DNA of 53,306 nt from Vicinamibacteria bacterium (GTDB taxonomy: Bacteria; Acidobacteriota; Vicinamibacteria; Fen-336), in assembly GCA_035570235.1 (NCBI GenBank), contig DATMML010000055.1:1-53306 (forward strand), in the 5' to 3' direction. The notes below the pieces were generated by a model. That model saw only the letters and a list, made by a program, of their open reading frames with translations, made no database searches and was not told where the DNA came from. The first letter of the stretch is position 1. Every line of letters starts with the position of its first letter. Shown here piece after piece: positions 9,760 to 21,305 of the stretch. Both the position numbers and the translations under genes were made by a program.

Positions 9760-9766
9760 GGCCGAG

Positions 9767-9772
9767 AGTATA
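9767..9772 (-). promoter_or_regulatory. -10 hexamer TATACT before the PAS kinase
   Basis: TATACT on the minus strand ends seven bases before the GTG start at 9759. No convincing -35 was found. Confidence 0.4.
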
Positions 9773-9891
9773 GCCCCGCGACGCGCAGAAGCGCACCCGC
9801 CTCATGGGGCGTGATAGCATCCGATGAACATCCGGGTGCCACGGTGATTCGGTTCGCCCCCCCGTCAGGCCTCCCCTCTTGAGGCGACCAG

Positions 9892-12800
9892 ATGGACCTC
9901 GCTCAGATCGGGAAATATGAAATCGTGGGCAAGATCGGCCAGGGGGCCATGGGCGAGGTCTACAAGGCGCGCGATCCCGCCCTGGGCCGTTTCGTGGCCA
10001 TCAAGACCATCTCCCAGCGCCTCGACGTCAACGACCTCATGCGGCAGCGGTTCCAGCGGGAGGCCCAGGCCGCGGCCCAGCTCGCCCACCCCAACATCAT
10101 TACCGTCTTCGAGTTTGGGGAAGAAGCGGGGATGTCCTTTATCGCCATGGAGCTCCTGGAGGGGATCGACCTCAAGGAGGTCATCGAGCGGCGGAAGCTG
10201 CCGCGGCTCGAGGACAAGCTCCCGGTGCTGGAGCAGATCTGCGAGGGCCTGGCCTTCGCCCATTCGAAGGGGCTCGTGCACCGGGACCTGAAGCCCGGGA
10301 ACATCCACATCCTTCCCAATGGCCAGGTCAAGATCATGGACTTCGGCCTCGCGCGCCGGACCAGCGATGCCGCCAAGACGGCGGTGGTGATGGGCACGCC
10401 CTATTACATGGCGCCCGAGCAGGCCCAGGGTGGGCGGGCCAGCGCCCGCTCGGACATCTTCTCCTTGGGCGCGGTCGCCTACGAGCTTCTGGCCGGCCGC
10501 CGGCCCTTCGGGGGGGAATCCGTTCCCGCCGTGCTCTACAGCGTCGTCCACACCGCGCCGGAGCCGCTCGCGAAGTGGATCCCCGAGCTGCCCCACCTGG
10601 CCACGCTGGTGGAGAAGGCCCTGGCCAAGGACCCCCATGAGCGCTTCGAGAACGCAGGGGAGATGCGGGAGGCCCTGCGCGATGTCGTTCGGGCGTTCTC
10701 CTCCGGCTACCGCTACGACCCCGCGGCCGCCACCATGGCGGGGGTGGCCCCGCCCCGGCCCGCTGCCTCCCGCCCCGCCCCCAAGACCCTGAGCCAGGCG
10801 GAGGACACCGCGGAGCCGATCAAGGAGGCCCTCTTCGAGCTGCAGCAATACCTGTCCGACCACCTCCCCCCCCTGATGGTCGCGGACTCCATGCTCCTCC
10901 TCCTGGACTGTCCTCCCGAGGGCGTGGCCACGGAGATCTACGCCTGGGCCCTGGCCCAGACCCATGGCCCCACGAGGGTCTCCCTCACCGAGTACCTCTT
11001 CCATGCCTTGAGCAAGATCCACCTCATGGGGGAGTTCCGGCTCCTGGAGAAGGAGCGGCTGGACGCCTACTTGAGCGAGCTCGCCGAGAGGATCATCGAC
11101 TGCTGCTCAGAGGAGGACGAGGAGCATCTGCGGAGCAGCCTGAAAAGCCTCGGGCGGTCGGAGATGGTGTCGACGGCCGAGATCCTTCACCGCCAGATCG
11201 GTGGGGAGCGGGTGCTGGTTCCAGAGGGCTCCGCCGCCCCCTCCGGAGGGAAAGCCCCCTCCTCCGCGGGCCCGGCCAGCGCGGCCGAGCTGCGCCGGCT
11301 GACCCTCCTCGTCGAGCGTCTGCGGCAGGAGGTGCAGGACTCCCCTCCCGGGGGAACCGTGGAGGCCACCCGCTCCCAGCTCATCTCCCAGACCCTGGCG
11401 AGTGCCGTGGCCCACGCCACGAGCGAGCGGGAGCTGGAAGAGCACCTGGGGCGCCTCCGCGAGCTGGGGGTGGCCGCGGAGGGGGGCGACCTCTTTCGCT
11501 CGCTCGGCCAGGGCCTCTCGGACTGGGTGCTGCCCGGGGGCGCCTCGGGAAGCCTCGGCCTCGACGAGACCGGCCAGGTCGAGGCCATGCGCCGCGTCAT
11601 CGTCCTGGCCGAAGAGCCGGTGGAGATGGCCCGCCGCTTCCGGGGGATGGTCTACGCCGCCATCGACGAGTTCAACCAGGGAAACCTGGGGCGGGCGGTC
11701 AAGATGCTCGAACTCGCCGAGCGCCTGATCAAGGAGAAGCAGTTCGACGGCAGCTTCGTGGAGACCATCAGGCGCAAGGGGCATGAATCGATAGACATAA
11801 GCCGCCTGCGCAAGCTCGCGGAGAGCCCCGAGAAGCACGCTCCCCTGCGCACGGTCCTGAACTTCTTCCATTTCGGGCTCGGCCACCGGGCGCTCCTGGA
11901 CGAGCTGCAGGGGGAGACCCGGCGGGATCGTCGACGCCTCCTCCTGGACCTGCTCCAGGCCCACGGCCCCCCCGTGCGGGTGGCCGCCCTGCAGAGGCTG
12001 GAGGCCCATCGGAGCGGCGGGGACGACCCCGGCCCCTACATGCTGCGGAACATCGTCTACCTCCTGCGCCTGATCCCCCGCGTGGACGACGAGGGCATCG
12101 ATCGCGAGATCGACCTCCTCTCCTTCCTCGCCGAGCCCGGGTGGCCGCCCTTCCTGGCCCGGGAAGTCATCAGCGCCCTCGCCAGCATGAAGCCGGCCAA
12201 GGCCAAGCAGTCCCTGGTGGGACTCCTCCACTCCCGCGAAGCGGCCCTCGGTAAGGCCGACGTCCCCGATCGCACGGAGGGCCACGCCCTCCTGGACCGG
12301 CTTTGCTCGGCCCTCATCCGAACGGCCCACCCCGCAGCCTGGAGCGCGGTCGTGGAGCACGCCCTCGGCGAGCGGCCAGAGCTGGGATCGACCATCGATC
12401 GGCTGGCGGAGTTCTCCTCCCAGGACCTGCGGGCCAGCCCGCCCGTCCTGGCCCGCCTGCTGGAGGAGCTCCGCGCCCGCCTCCCGCACAGGGTCCTGAG
12501 CTTCCTCGTGACCAGGAACGACCAGGCGCTGACCTGCCTCATCGAGGCCCTCTCGGGTACGCCCGCGGACGAGGTCAAGGAGGCCCTCACGGACATCGTC
12601 CGGCGGTTCTCGGGCCATAGCTTCGCGGTCACGGCCCAGCGGGCGCTCGAGGGACTGCTCGCGCGCGCGGCGGCTCCCCCTGCGGTCCCGCCCACCCAGA
12701 ACGAGTCCGGCGACCTCGAGGTCTTCGGCCTTCCCAGCCTCCTGCACAGGGTGGTCGAGAAGCAGGCGACCGGGCTTCTCACCCTGCTCGATTCGCAGGG

Positions 12801-13257
12801 AACGCCGATGGCGGCCTTGACTCTGGAGGGCGGCCGCGTCCGCACCTGCCAGATCGGCCCCCTGCAGGGCGAGGAGGCCTTCTTCCAGCTGCTGGAGAGG
12901 CCCTTCGCGGGAGCGTTCTCCCTTCTCGGCCGCCCCCCGAACCCGGGGGCCTCGTCGGGGGCCGGGTTTCTGGACGTGGGCGCGCTCACGAGCCAGGGGA
13001 TCCTGCGCTACGGCTCCCTCCAAAAGGCGAGCGCCCTCGTCCCCGACGACGTAGCCCTGGAGGCTACGGGGCAGAGCCCCACCGCCGTCCCCAGCGAGCC
13101 GGACTACACCCTCGTGGTCAAGCTCTGGGAGAAGGCCTGCGCCGGCGTGACCCCGCGCCAGTGCGAGGCGGAGATCCCGGTCGACTCCTTCCGCATCCGC
13201 CGGGCCCTCGGTCACTGGGTGGAAGAGGGCGCCCTAAAGCCGCGCGCGGCTCAGTAG
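9892..13257 (+). CDS. Ser/Thr protein kinase with helical repeats and C-terminal DUF4388-like domain
   Basis: This 1121-residue protein starts with a complete Hanks-type kinase domain (~9-275): glycine loop GQGAMGEVYKA, K38 in VAIK, catalytic D132 in HRDLKPGN, DFG at 150 and APEQ. There is no membrane helix, so it should be cytosolic, unlike PknB. Residues ~300-420 and ~460-900 are alpha-helical with HEAT-like repeats. Near residue 945 a DUF4388/PATAN-like domain starts (SGDLEVFGLPSLLHRVVE, ATGLLTLLD, GGRVRTCQIGPLQGEEAFFQLL), and the end resembles a winged helix. Targets are unknown. FHA-PP2C (18663-20309) and two other DUF4388 proteins nearby are candidate network partners. Confidence 0.92.
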   Translation: MDLAQIGKYEIVGKIGQGAMGEVYKARDPALGRFVAIKTISQRLDVNDLMRQRFQREAQAAAQLAHPNIITVFEFGEEAGMSFIAMELLEGIDLKEVIERRKLPRLEDKLPVLEQICEGLAFAHSKGLVHRDLKPGNIHILPNGQVKIMDFGLARRTSDAAKTAVVMGTPYYMAPEQAQGGRASARSDIFSLGAVAYELLAGRRPFGGESVPAVLYSVVHTAPEPLAKWIPELPHLATLVEKALAKDPHERFENAGEMREALRDVVRAFSSGYRYDPAAATMAGVAPPRPAASRPAPKTLSQAEDTAEPIKEALFELQQYLSDHLPPLMVADSMLLLLDCPPEGVATEIYAWALAQTHGPTRVSLTEYLFHALSKIHLMGEFRLLEKERLDAYLSELAERIIDCCSEEDEEHLRSSLKSLGRSEMVSTAEILHRQIGGERVLVPEGSAAPSGGKAPSSAGPASAAELRRLTLLVERLRQEVQDSPPGGTVEATRSQLISQTLASAVAHATSERELEEHLGRLRELGVAAEGGDLFRSLGQGLSDWVLPGGASGSLGLDETGQVEAMRRVIVLAEEPVEMARRFRGMVYAAIDEFNQGNLGRAVKMLELAERLIKEKQFDGSFVETIRRKGHESIDISRLRKLAESPEKHAPLRTVLNFFHFGLGHRALLDELQGETRRDRRRLLLDLLQAHGPPVRVAALQRLEAHRSGGDDPGPYMLRNIVYLLRLIPRVDDEGIDREIDLLSFLAEPGWPPFLAREVISALASMKPAKAKQSLVGLLHSREAALGKADVPDRTEGHALLDRLCSALIRTAHPAAWSAVVEHALGERPELGSTIDRLAEFSSQDLRASPPVLARLLEELRARLPHRVLSFLVTRNDQALTCLIEALSGTPADEVKEALTDIVRRFSGHSFAVTAQRALEGLLARAAAPPAVPPTQNESGDLEVFGLPSLLHRVVEKQATGLLTLLDSQGTPMAALTLEGGRVRTCQIGPLQGEEAFFQLLERPFAGAFSLLGRPPNPGASSGAGFLDVGALTSQGILRYGSLQKASALVPDDVALEATGQSPTAVPSEPDYTLVVKLWEKACAGVTPRQCEAEIPVDSFRIRRALGHWVEEGALKPRAAQ

Positions 13258-14054
13258 GCCTGGAGGTCCGCTTCCGAGAGCAGCATCCTCTGGATGCCGC
13301 GCGCGCGGCCCGTCTCGGGGTCAACGTCCACCACCGCTGCGGCCAGGCGGGGGTCTCCCTTGGCCGTCTCGAAGCGGGCGGGCATGCCGGTCAGGAAGCG
13401 GAGGATGACGGTGTCCTTCTCCACCCCGATCACGGAGTCGTAGGGGCCGGTCATGCCCAGGTCGCTGCAGTAGGCCGTGCCCTTGGGGAGCAGGCGGTGG
13501 TCGCAGGTGGGGACGTGGGTGTGGGTGCCCAGCACCGCAGAGACCCGGCCGTCCAGGTAGTAGCCGAGGGCCGTCTTCTCGGAAGTGGCCTCACCGTGGA
13601 TGTCCACGATGATGACCGCGGCCTCCTTGCGCAGCCGCTCGACCTCCGCGAGGCCCATCCGAAAGGGGTCGTCCATGGCTCCGTTCATGAACACCCGGCA
13701 GCTTAGGTTCAGGGTGGCCACGGGCACGCCCGAGCGCTTGCCCTTCCCCACGTGGGCGCCCCGGCCGGGCTGACCCTGGGGGTAGTTGAGGGGGCGGAGG
13801 AGCTGGGGGATGAGGTCCACGATCCCGATGATCTCCTTCTTGTCCCAGATGTGATTGCCGGAGGTCATGCAGTCGATGCCCAGGTCCAGGAGCTCGTCGC
13901 ACACCTCCTTGGTGACCCCGAAGCCGCCGGCCGCGTTCTCCACGTTGGCGATGCAGTAGTCGATGTCGTGCTTCTTGAAGACGAGGGGGAGCCCTTTCTT
14001 GAGGATGGCCCGGCCCGGGCTCCCCACCACGTCGCCGATGACGAGAATGTTCAT
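13251..14054 (-). CDS. YmdB-type metallophosphoesterase (TIGR00282)
   Basis: The 267-residue enzyme has the family signature from its first residues: MNILVIGDVVGSPGR, then ANVENAAGG, TSGNHIWDKKE, IIVDIHGEATSEK and GTHTHVPTCD, which supply the Asp, Asn and His ligands of the dimetal centre. Family members hydrolyse 2',3'-cyclic nucleotides or cAMP and affect RNA decay and biofilm behaviour in Bacillus and Deinococcus. An in-frame N-terminal extension to 14126 was rejected because MNILVIGD is the universal start and AAGGGAGGG precedes it. Its last codons overlap those of the convergent kinase gene by seven bases. Confidence 0.92.
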   Translation of the reverse strand: MNILVIGDVVGSPGRAILKKGLPLVFKKHDIDYCIANVENAAGGFGVTKEVCDELLDLGIDCMTSGNHIWDKKEIIGIVDLIPQLLRPLNYPQGQPGRGAHVGKGKRSGVPVATLNLSCRVFMNGAMDDPFRMGLAEVERLRKEAAVIIVDIHGEATSEKTALGYYLDGRVSAVLGTHTHVPTCDHRLLPKGTAYCSDLGMTGPYDSVIGVEKDTVILRFLTGMPARFETAKGDPRLAAAVVDVDPETGRARGIQRMLLSEADLQAY

Positions 14055-14063
14055 CGCCCTCCC

Positions 14064-14126
14064 TTGACCTCGCCGCCCGGGGGCGACGAATCCGCGAGAG
14101 TAACGCCCGCGGGGGGGCGAGGTCAA
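14064..14126. repeat. 11-bp inverted repeat TTGACCTCGCC in a divergent intergenic region
   Basis: TTGACCTCGCC at 14064-14074 is mirrored by GGCGAGGTCAA at 14116-14126. Each arm starts with a -35-like TTGACC, one pointing toward 14154 and the other toward 14054. The -10 regions are weak (CGAATC, TTACTC). Either face-to-face overlapping promoters or an operator. Confidence 0.5.
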
Positions 14127-14130
14127 ATGC

Positions 14131-14136
14131 TACAAT
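14131..14136 (+). promoter_or_regulatory. -10-like TACAAT
   Basis: TACAAT lies 17 bases before the ATG at 14154. If used, it excludes the alternative ATG at 14127 as a start. No -35 partner is seen. Confidence 0.3.
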
Positions 14137-14153
14137 CCGGCGGCGATCCGGCT

Positions 14154-15680
14154 ATGGAACTCTCCCTCAAGCTCCTAGCGCTGGCCGGCGCCGCCACCGC
14201 CGACGGCGGCGCGGAGGTGCGGCGCCACCTCCACCTCCTCCTGGGGGACGTGGCCCCCTTTGATGCGGGGGAGATCCTTCTCCGGCAGGAGGGCCGGCTC
14301 CAGCGCTGGAGCCTGGAGCACGGCGAGGAGGGGCCGATTGGGGCCGAAGACCTCCTCGACCACGTGCGATCGCAAGGAACGCCCTTCCGGTTGGACAACC
14401 TGGAGGAGGCGGGAGCCTTCCCCTCCACCAGGGATCAGATGATCGCCCGCGGCCTTTCCTCGCTCCTCGCCCTCCCCCTCGGCGCGGGAGCGGGCCCCGA
14501 TGGCCTTCTTCTCATCGCCCGCCGGCACGGCTGGGCCTTCGTGGGGGCGTCTCTCCACGCGCTCCAGCCCCTGGCCGCGATGGCGGGTCTCGCCCTTCAG
14601 CACGCCCTCTCCTTGACGTCCCTGAAGGCGCGGGCGGACGCCCTGGAGGCGGCGGCCTTGCCGGACGCTCTCGAGCGCGCCCAGCGGGAGCTCGCCTCCG
14701 CCCGCCAGGCGCTCGAGGCGGCGCTTGAAGCGGTGGCGGAGGAGCGGGAGCGGGGAGACTCCGCGACGCGCCGAGCGGAGGAGGCGGACGCCGCTCACCG
14801 GGAAGCGGAGAGCGCGCGCGAGGTCCTCGCCGCCCAAAAGGAGGCGGCTTGGATGGAGGCCGCGGAGCGGGAGAGGGAGCGCGACCAAGCCCGCGGCGAC
14901 CTCGGCGCGGTCCGGGAGGCCCTCGCGGAGGCGCGGGCGAGCGGAGAGGCGGCCGCGGCTCGGGTCCACGAGCTCGAGGAGGAGCTCCACGTGGGCGCGG
15001 CCCTGCGCGCCGGCCTCCAGGCGGAGCTGGACCAGGAACGCAGCAAGACCGAGGGGCAGGCAGCGGAGCTCGAAGCCCGCCGCCGCGAGCTCGAGGAGCA
15101 GCGGGCGCTGGCCGCCTCGGCCGCCCGCCTGCAGACGGAGCTTGAGGAGCAGCGCTTGTTCTCCGAACGAGTGCAGGCGGAGATGGAGGCGGCCCGAAGC
15201 GAGCTTGGGGCGGGCCGGTTGGAGCTCGAGAGGCTAAAAGGGGCGGCGGGGGAGGCGGAAGCGGCGCGGGCGGAGGCGGAGGGGCGTCGGGAGCAGCTGG
15301 CCGGGGAGCTCCACGAAACGAGGGCCGCGCGCGACGCCCTGCGGACCGCCCTCGACGAGCAGCAGGCCCGCATCGACGCGCTGGAGGCGGAGCTCAAGAG
15401 GACGCAGCAGGAGCTCATGACCGCGCACGAGGAGCGGGCGCAGGCGCGCGCGGCCGCGGAGGAGACCCGCACCGCCCTCGCCGAGGCCCTGGCCCGGGCT
15501 CGAGAACTCGAGGTGGACCTGGCGGCGGCGGCGGCCTCCCGCGAGGCCCTCTCCGCCCGGGCCGAGCGCTGGCGGGCCGCCGCCCGCGCGGCCGCGGCCC
15601 CGCCGTCTCCGAGCCGGCCCCACCGGTCGGCCAAGCGGAAGCGTCCCCCGCCCCGCCGGCCCTCCCCGGGACGCGGCTAG
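14154..15680 (+). CDS. GAF-like domain plus long coiled-coil protein
   Basis: This ~508-residue protein has an N-terminal ~150-residue region resembling a GAF domain (EILLRQEGRLQRWSLEHG to ALPLGAGAGPDGLLLIARR, then LQPLAAMAGLALQHAL). About 330 residues of Ala/Glu/Arg-rich heptads without helix breakers follow, clearly a long coiled coil, and a short Pro/Arg/Lys-rich tail ends it. The start at 14154 is a choice; ATG 14127 is also in frame with GAGG upstream. Function is unknown; the architecture suggests a signal-responsive scaffold. Its stop lies two bases from the stop of convergent lon. Confidence 0.75.
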   Translation: MELSLKLLALAGAATADGGAEVRRHLHLLLGDVAPFDAGEILLRQEGRLQRWSLEHGEEGPIGAEDLLDHVRSQGTPFRLDNLEEAGAFPSTRDQMIARGLSSLLALPLGAGAGPDGLLLIARRHGWAFVGASLHALQPLAAMAGLALQHALSLTSLKARADALEAAALPDALERAQRELASARQALEAALEAVAEERERGDSATRRAEEADAAHREAESAREVLAAQKEAAWMEAAERERERDQARGDLGAVREALAEARASGEAAAARVHELEEELHVGAALRAGLQAELDQERSKTEGQAAELEARRRELEEQRALAASAARLQTELEEQRLFSERVQAEMEAARSELGAGRLELERLKGAAGEAEAARAEAEGRREQLAGELHETRAARDALRTALDEQQARIDALEAELKRTQQELMTAHEERAQARAAAEETRTALAEALARARELEVDLAAAAASREALSARAERWRAAARAAAAPPSPSRPHRSAKRKRPPPRRPSPGRG

Positions 15681-15682
15681 CT

Positions 15683-18120
<2,438 letters not shown>

Positions 18121-18124
<4 letters not shown>

Positions 18125-18591
18125 GGCTCCTGCTCCCACTCTATGGGGATCGTGGTCTCGCGCCCCCGACGGTCTTTGAGCCGGGGCAGGGTGACGGTGA
18201 GGACCCCCCCCGCCAGATGGGCCTCGGCCTGCTTCAGGTCCACCGCCACATCCAGGTGGATGGTGCGCACGAAGCGCCCGTGGGGTCGCTCCATGCACAG
18301 GAAGGCCGCGATGGCCGCGGCGGGACGGCGCTCGCGCCTTTCCCCGGATATGACCAGCTCCCGCTCCCGGCACACCAGGCGCAGCGACTCCGGGGTCAGG
18401 GCAGGCACCTCCGCCACCACCACCAGCCTCCCCCGGCTCTCGTAGACGTCGATGCTCGGGGACCACTCCCCGGGCAGCGGCCGCTCCGCGCGCTCGAACC
18501 CGGACAGGCGCTCGAAGAGCTGGTTCACCTCGCGCTGAAGCAAGGAGAGCGCAGAGAGGGGAGGCCGCGCGGCCTTCTTGGTCACGCTCAT
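18121..18591 (-). CDS. Small heat shock protein (Hsp20 / alpha-crystallin family)
   Basis: The 156-residue chaperone has an N-terminal arm, an alpha-crystallin domain (SIDVYESRGRLVVVAEVPAL, LVISGERRER, GRFVRTIHLD, GVLTVTLPR) and a C-terminal I-x-I motif in TIPIEWEQ, used in oligomer assembly. It holds unfolding clients. It leads a two-gene unit with lon through a 4-base overlap, pairing holdase and protease. The ATG at 18591 was chosen over upstream in-frame codons because the conserved arm begins there and a promoter sits at 18607-18635. Confidence 0.93.
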
Positions 18592-18606
18592 CAGGGGTCC
18601 GATTAG

Positions 18607-18635
18607 AGTAGATATCACGGGGGGGGCAGGGTCAA
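18607..18635 (-). promoter_or_regulatory. Candidate promoter of hsp20-lon
   Basis: Minus strand TTGACC (18635-18630), 17 bases, TCTACT (18612-18607); the start codon follows 15 bases later. It looks like a housekeeping promoter; a sigma-32 pattern and CIRCE repeat are not seen. Confidence 0.5.
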
Positions 18636-18662
18636 GCCCGAACCCCGGGGCCAAGGGGGCGG

Positions 18663-20309
18663 TCAGTGCCGCTTGAGCACGATGAGGGTGCGGTCGTCGG
18701 TGGCCTTGGCCCCCGCCGCGAAGCGCTCGAGCTCCTTCAGGATCTCCTCCTGCAGGGTCGAGGCTTCGAGCCCGCGGCAGCGTTTGCACACCGCGGCCAG
18801 GCCCTCGTCCCCGAACTCTTCGCCCGTGGGGGCCCAGGTCTCGGTGACCCCGTCGGAGAAGATGACGAGGGTGTCCCCCGGGTGGAGCTCGACGCAGCCG
18901 TCGGCGTAAGGGACGCCTTCGAACAGGCCGAGCACCATCCCTCCCTCTTCCAGGGTCTCGAGCGTTCCGTCCGCGCGGATGAGGTGGGGGGGATTGTGGC
19001 CGGCGTTAACATAGCTCAAGCGGCCGCTGGGCGGGTCCAGGGAAGCCATGAAGAACGTCACGTATTTGTTGGAGGGGACGTTCTGGCAGACCGTGCGGTT
19101 GATGCGGGAGACCGCCTCCGAGAGGGTGGGCTCCGTCCAATGGCCGCGCACCGCGGCCCGGAGCACGGTCATGATGAGAGCCGCGCCCGTGCCCTTGCCG
19201 GACACGTCCCCCAGGGCCAGGAGCAGCCGGCCTTCTTCGACCGCGAAGTCGTAGTAGTCCCCCCCCACGGTGCGGCAGGGCGTGTTCGAGCCCACCAGCC
19301 CGTAACCGGGCACTGACGGGGCCCCCCGGGGAAGGAGCCCGTTCTGGATCTCCGCCGCCACCCGCATGTCCTCGTCCAGGCGGCGCTTCTCCAGGCTCTC
19401 CTCCAGCAGGCGGACGTTCTCGATCTTGGCCGCGGCCACGTTGGCAAGGGCGGTGAGGATCCGGACGTCCTCCTCGCTGAAGGAGTGGGAGCGCTGGAGC
19501 GAGTCCAGGTACACGAGGCCGATGACCGTGTCCGGGGCGTCGGAGGTGGATGTGAACCAGAGGGGCGCGCACATGGCGGAGCGGATGCCCGAGGAGAGGA
19601 TGCTGACCTCGCTCCGGAAGCGGGCGTCCTCGAGCAGGTTGGGCACGAGCAGCGACACCTTGTCCTCCAGCACCCGCCGGGTGATGGAGCGGCTGATCTT
19701 GGCCAGGGTGTCCCCCTTGCGGCTGAGGGCGGCCTTGATCACGGGCAAAGGGGGCTCGCCCTGCAAGAGCACGATGGCCCCCCGCTCGGCGGGGATGGCC
19801 TCGAAGAGCAGCTTCAGCACCAGGTCGAAGAGCTCGCCCAGGGGGCGGTGGACCACGAGCGCGCCCGCGGCCTTGCTCAGGATGGCCAGCACGCGGTTCT
19901 GGCGCTTGAGCTCGGCGGGGTCGAAGGCAGGCTTGGTGTTGATGTCGGAGAGCTCCTTGACGGAGAAGACCCGCGTCCCCTCGAACTCGGACTCCTCCTC
20001 CTCCTCGAGCTCGGGAACGTCTCCGGCCAGGAAGGTGAGGACGTGCTCGCCCAGCGTGATCACGTCCCCCTCGCGCAGGCGCCGCTCCTCGCGCACGGGC
20101 TCCCCGTTCAGGAGGGTGCCGTTCTTGCTCTGCAGGTCGGCCAGGTAGAAGCCGTCCGGCTTCTCCACGATCTCCGCGTGGTGGCGGGAGAGCCACTGGT
20201 CGGGCAGGAAGATATCGCTCTCCCGCGAGCGGCCGATGGTCACCCGCGGCTTGGCCAGGGGGAACCGGTCCCGCGTGCCATCGGCGGTCTCGATCCCGAG
20301 CTCGGGCAT
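18663..20309 (-). CDS. FHA-GAF-PP2C (SpoIIE/RsbU-type) phosphatase
   Basis: The 548-residue protein has an N-terminal FHA domain (~20-95; VTIGRSRESDIFLP, LSRHHAEI, SKNGTLLNG), a central GAF domain (~150-300) and a C-terminal SpoIIE-type PP2C domain (~320-545; GGDYYDF, ALGDVSGKG, NAGHNPP, FSDGVTE, DDRTLIVL) with the metal-binding aspartates present. FHA binds phosphothreonine, so a Hanks kinase such as 9892-13257 is a natural upstream partner. RsbU-type phosphatases act on anti-anti-sigma factors; an RsbW-like ATPase lies at 31636-32106. TAGAAT ends eight bases before the ATG. Confidence 0.93.
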   Translation of the reverse strand: MPELGIETADGTRDRFPLAKPRVTIGRSRESDIFLPDQWLSRHHAEIVEKPDGFYLADLQSKNGTLLNGEPVREERRLREGDVITLGEHVLTFLAGDVPELEEEEESEFEGTRVFSVKELSDINTKPAFDPAELKRQNRVLAILSKAAGALVVHRPLGELFDLVLKLLFEAIPAERGAIVLLQGEPPLPVIKAALSRKGDTLAKISRSITRRVLEDKVSLLVPNLLEDARFRSEVSILSSGIRSAMCAPLWFTSTSDAPDTVIGLVYLDSLQRSHSFSEEDVRILTALANVAAAKIENVRLLEESLEKRRLDEDMRVAAEIQNGLLPRGAPSVPGYGLVGSNTPCRTVGGDYYDFAVEEGRLLLALGDVSGKGTGAALIMTVLRAAVRGHWTEPTLSEAVSRINRTVCQNVPSNKYVTFFMASLDPPSGRLSYVNAGHNPPHLIRADGTLETLEEGGMVLGLFEGVPYADGCVELHPGDTLVIFSDGVTETWAPTGEEFGDEGLAAVCKRCRGLEASTLQEEILKELERFAAGAKATDDRTLIVLKRH

Positions 20310-20317
20310 CGGCGCCG

Positions 20318-20323
20318 ATTCTA
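20318..20323 (-). promoter_or_regulatory. -10 hexamer TAGAAT before the FHA-PP2C gene
   Basis: TAGAAT on the minus strand ends eight bases before the ATG at 20309. No clear -35. Confidence 0.4.
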
Positions 20324-20351
20324 CACCACGGCCGCTAGGGATCCCGCCGAC

Positions 20352-21305
20352 TCAGGGAGGGGCGGTGGGGGGGGCGACGCGCCGGTGCTTGACCGCGTAG
20401 TAGCCCTTGCGCACGCGGACCTCGGCATCCTTGCGCGCGAGCCGCAGTTCGATGGTGCGCCAGGTTCCGTCGGGAAGCCGTTTGGGCGAGTAGGCGAGCA
20501 GATAGTGGTTCTTGAGCTCGTTCGAGATCTCGTTGAAGACCCGGATCAGGTCCCCCACCTTGTCGGGAAAGAAGAAGGCGCCCCCCGTCTCCTGGGCGAT
20601 CTTGCGCAGGAAGCCGCGCGGGCTGCGGGCGAAGAGGCCGCTCTCCCCCTTGAACCCGACGCTGTAGACGGTGGCCTCCACCTCCCGCGCGTAGTCGATG
20701 ACGTCCTGCTCTTTCAGCTGGCTGGTGGTGTCGGCGCCGTCGGTGAAGACGACCACCGCCTTGCGCCCGGGCTGGTCCTTGATGCGACCCAGGCTGTACT
20801 GGATGGCGTCGTAGAGGCTGGTGCCGCCCCAGGCCTGCAGGCCCTGGACGATGTTCTCCAGCCGGGAAGTGTCGCCCGTGAACTCCGTGCTCCCTTTGAT
20901 CGTCTCGTTGAACTGGACGAGCAGGGCCCGGTCGACGTCGTCCAGCTTGTAAATGAGGCTCAAAGCAGCCTCTTGCAGGAAGGGGAGGGTACGGGTCATG
21001 CTCCCGCTGGTGTCCAGGACCAGGATCACGGAGAGGGGGATGCGCTCTCCCTCTCCGGAAGCCTCCCGGAAATAGGAGACCTCCTGACGCACGCCGTCCT
21101 CGTAGAGCTCCACGTCCTTGGGACCCAGCCCGCGGATCAGGTGGCCGCCCTTGTCGAACACCACCGCGGTCACGGAAACCACGTCCACATCCACCTCGAG
21201 GGTGAAGGGCTTGGGGGGCGGGCTTTGGGCTTGGGCGAGAAGCGGGCTCGCTCCAAGCAAGGTCGCGGCCGCGAGGGCGAGGCAGGAGGACGGGAAGCGC
21301 TTCAC
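20352..21305 (-). CDS. Secreted VWA-domain protein (VWFA-related Acidobacterial type)
   Basis: The 317-residue protein has a signal peptide (residues 1-~26) and a region with VSVTAVVFDKGGHLIRGL and VELYEDGVRQEVSYF, typical of the TIGR03436 family that is greatly expanded in Acidobacteriota. A von Willebrand A domain follows with an intact MIDAS (DTSGS near 96-100, FTDGADT later). The start is GTG and overlaps the upstream gene's stop (GTGA at 21302-21305). The role is unknown; MIDAS domains bind proteins at the cell surface. It is the strongest taxonomic clue in the window. Confidence 0.9.
   Translation of the reverse strand: MKRFPSSCLALAAATLLGASPLLAQAQSPPPKPFTLEVDVDVVSVTAVVFDKGGHLIRGLGPKDVELYEDGVRQEVSYFREASGEGERIPLSVILVLDTSGSMTRTLPFLQEAALSLIYKLDDVDRALLVQFNETIKGSTEFTGDTSRLENIVQGLQAWGGTSLYDAIQYSLGRIKDQPGRKAVVVFTDGADTTSQLKEQDVIDYAREVEATVYSVGFKGESGLFARSPRGFLRKIAQETGGAFFFPDKVGDLIRVFNEISNELKNHYLLAYSPKRLPDGTWRTIELRLARKDAEVRVRKGYYAVKHRRVAPPTAPP

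Noticed and set aside
14127-14153. Alternative ATG 14127 for the GAF/coiled-coil gene
   Set aside because: Not excluded, but it lies before the TACAAT -10-like hexamer at 14131-14136, so ATG 14154 was used.
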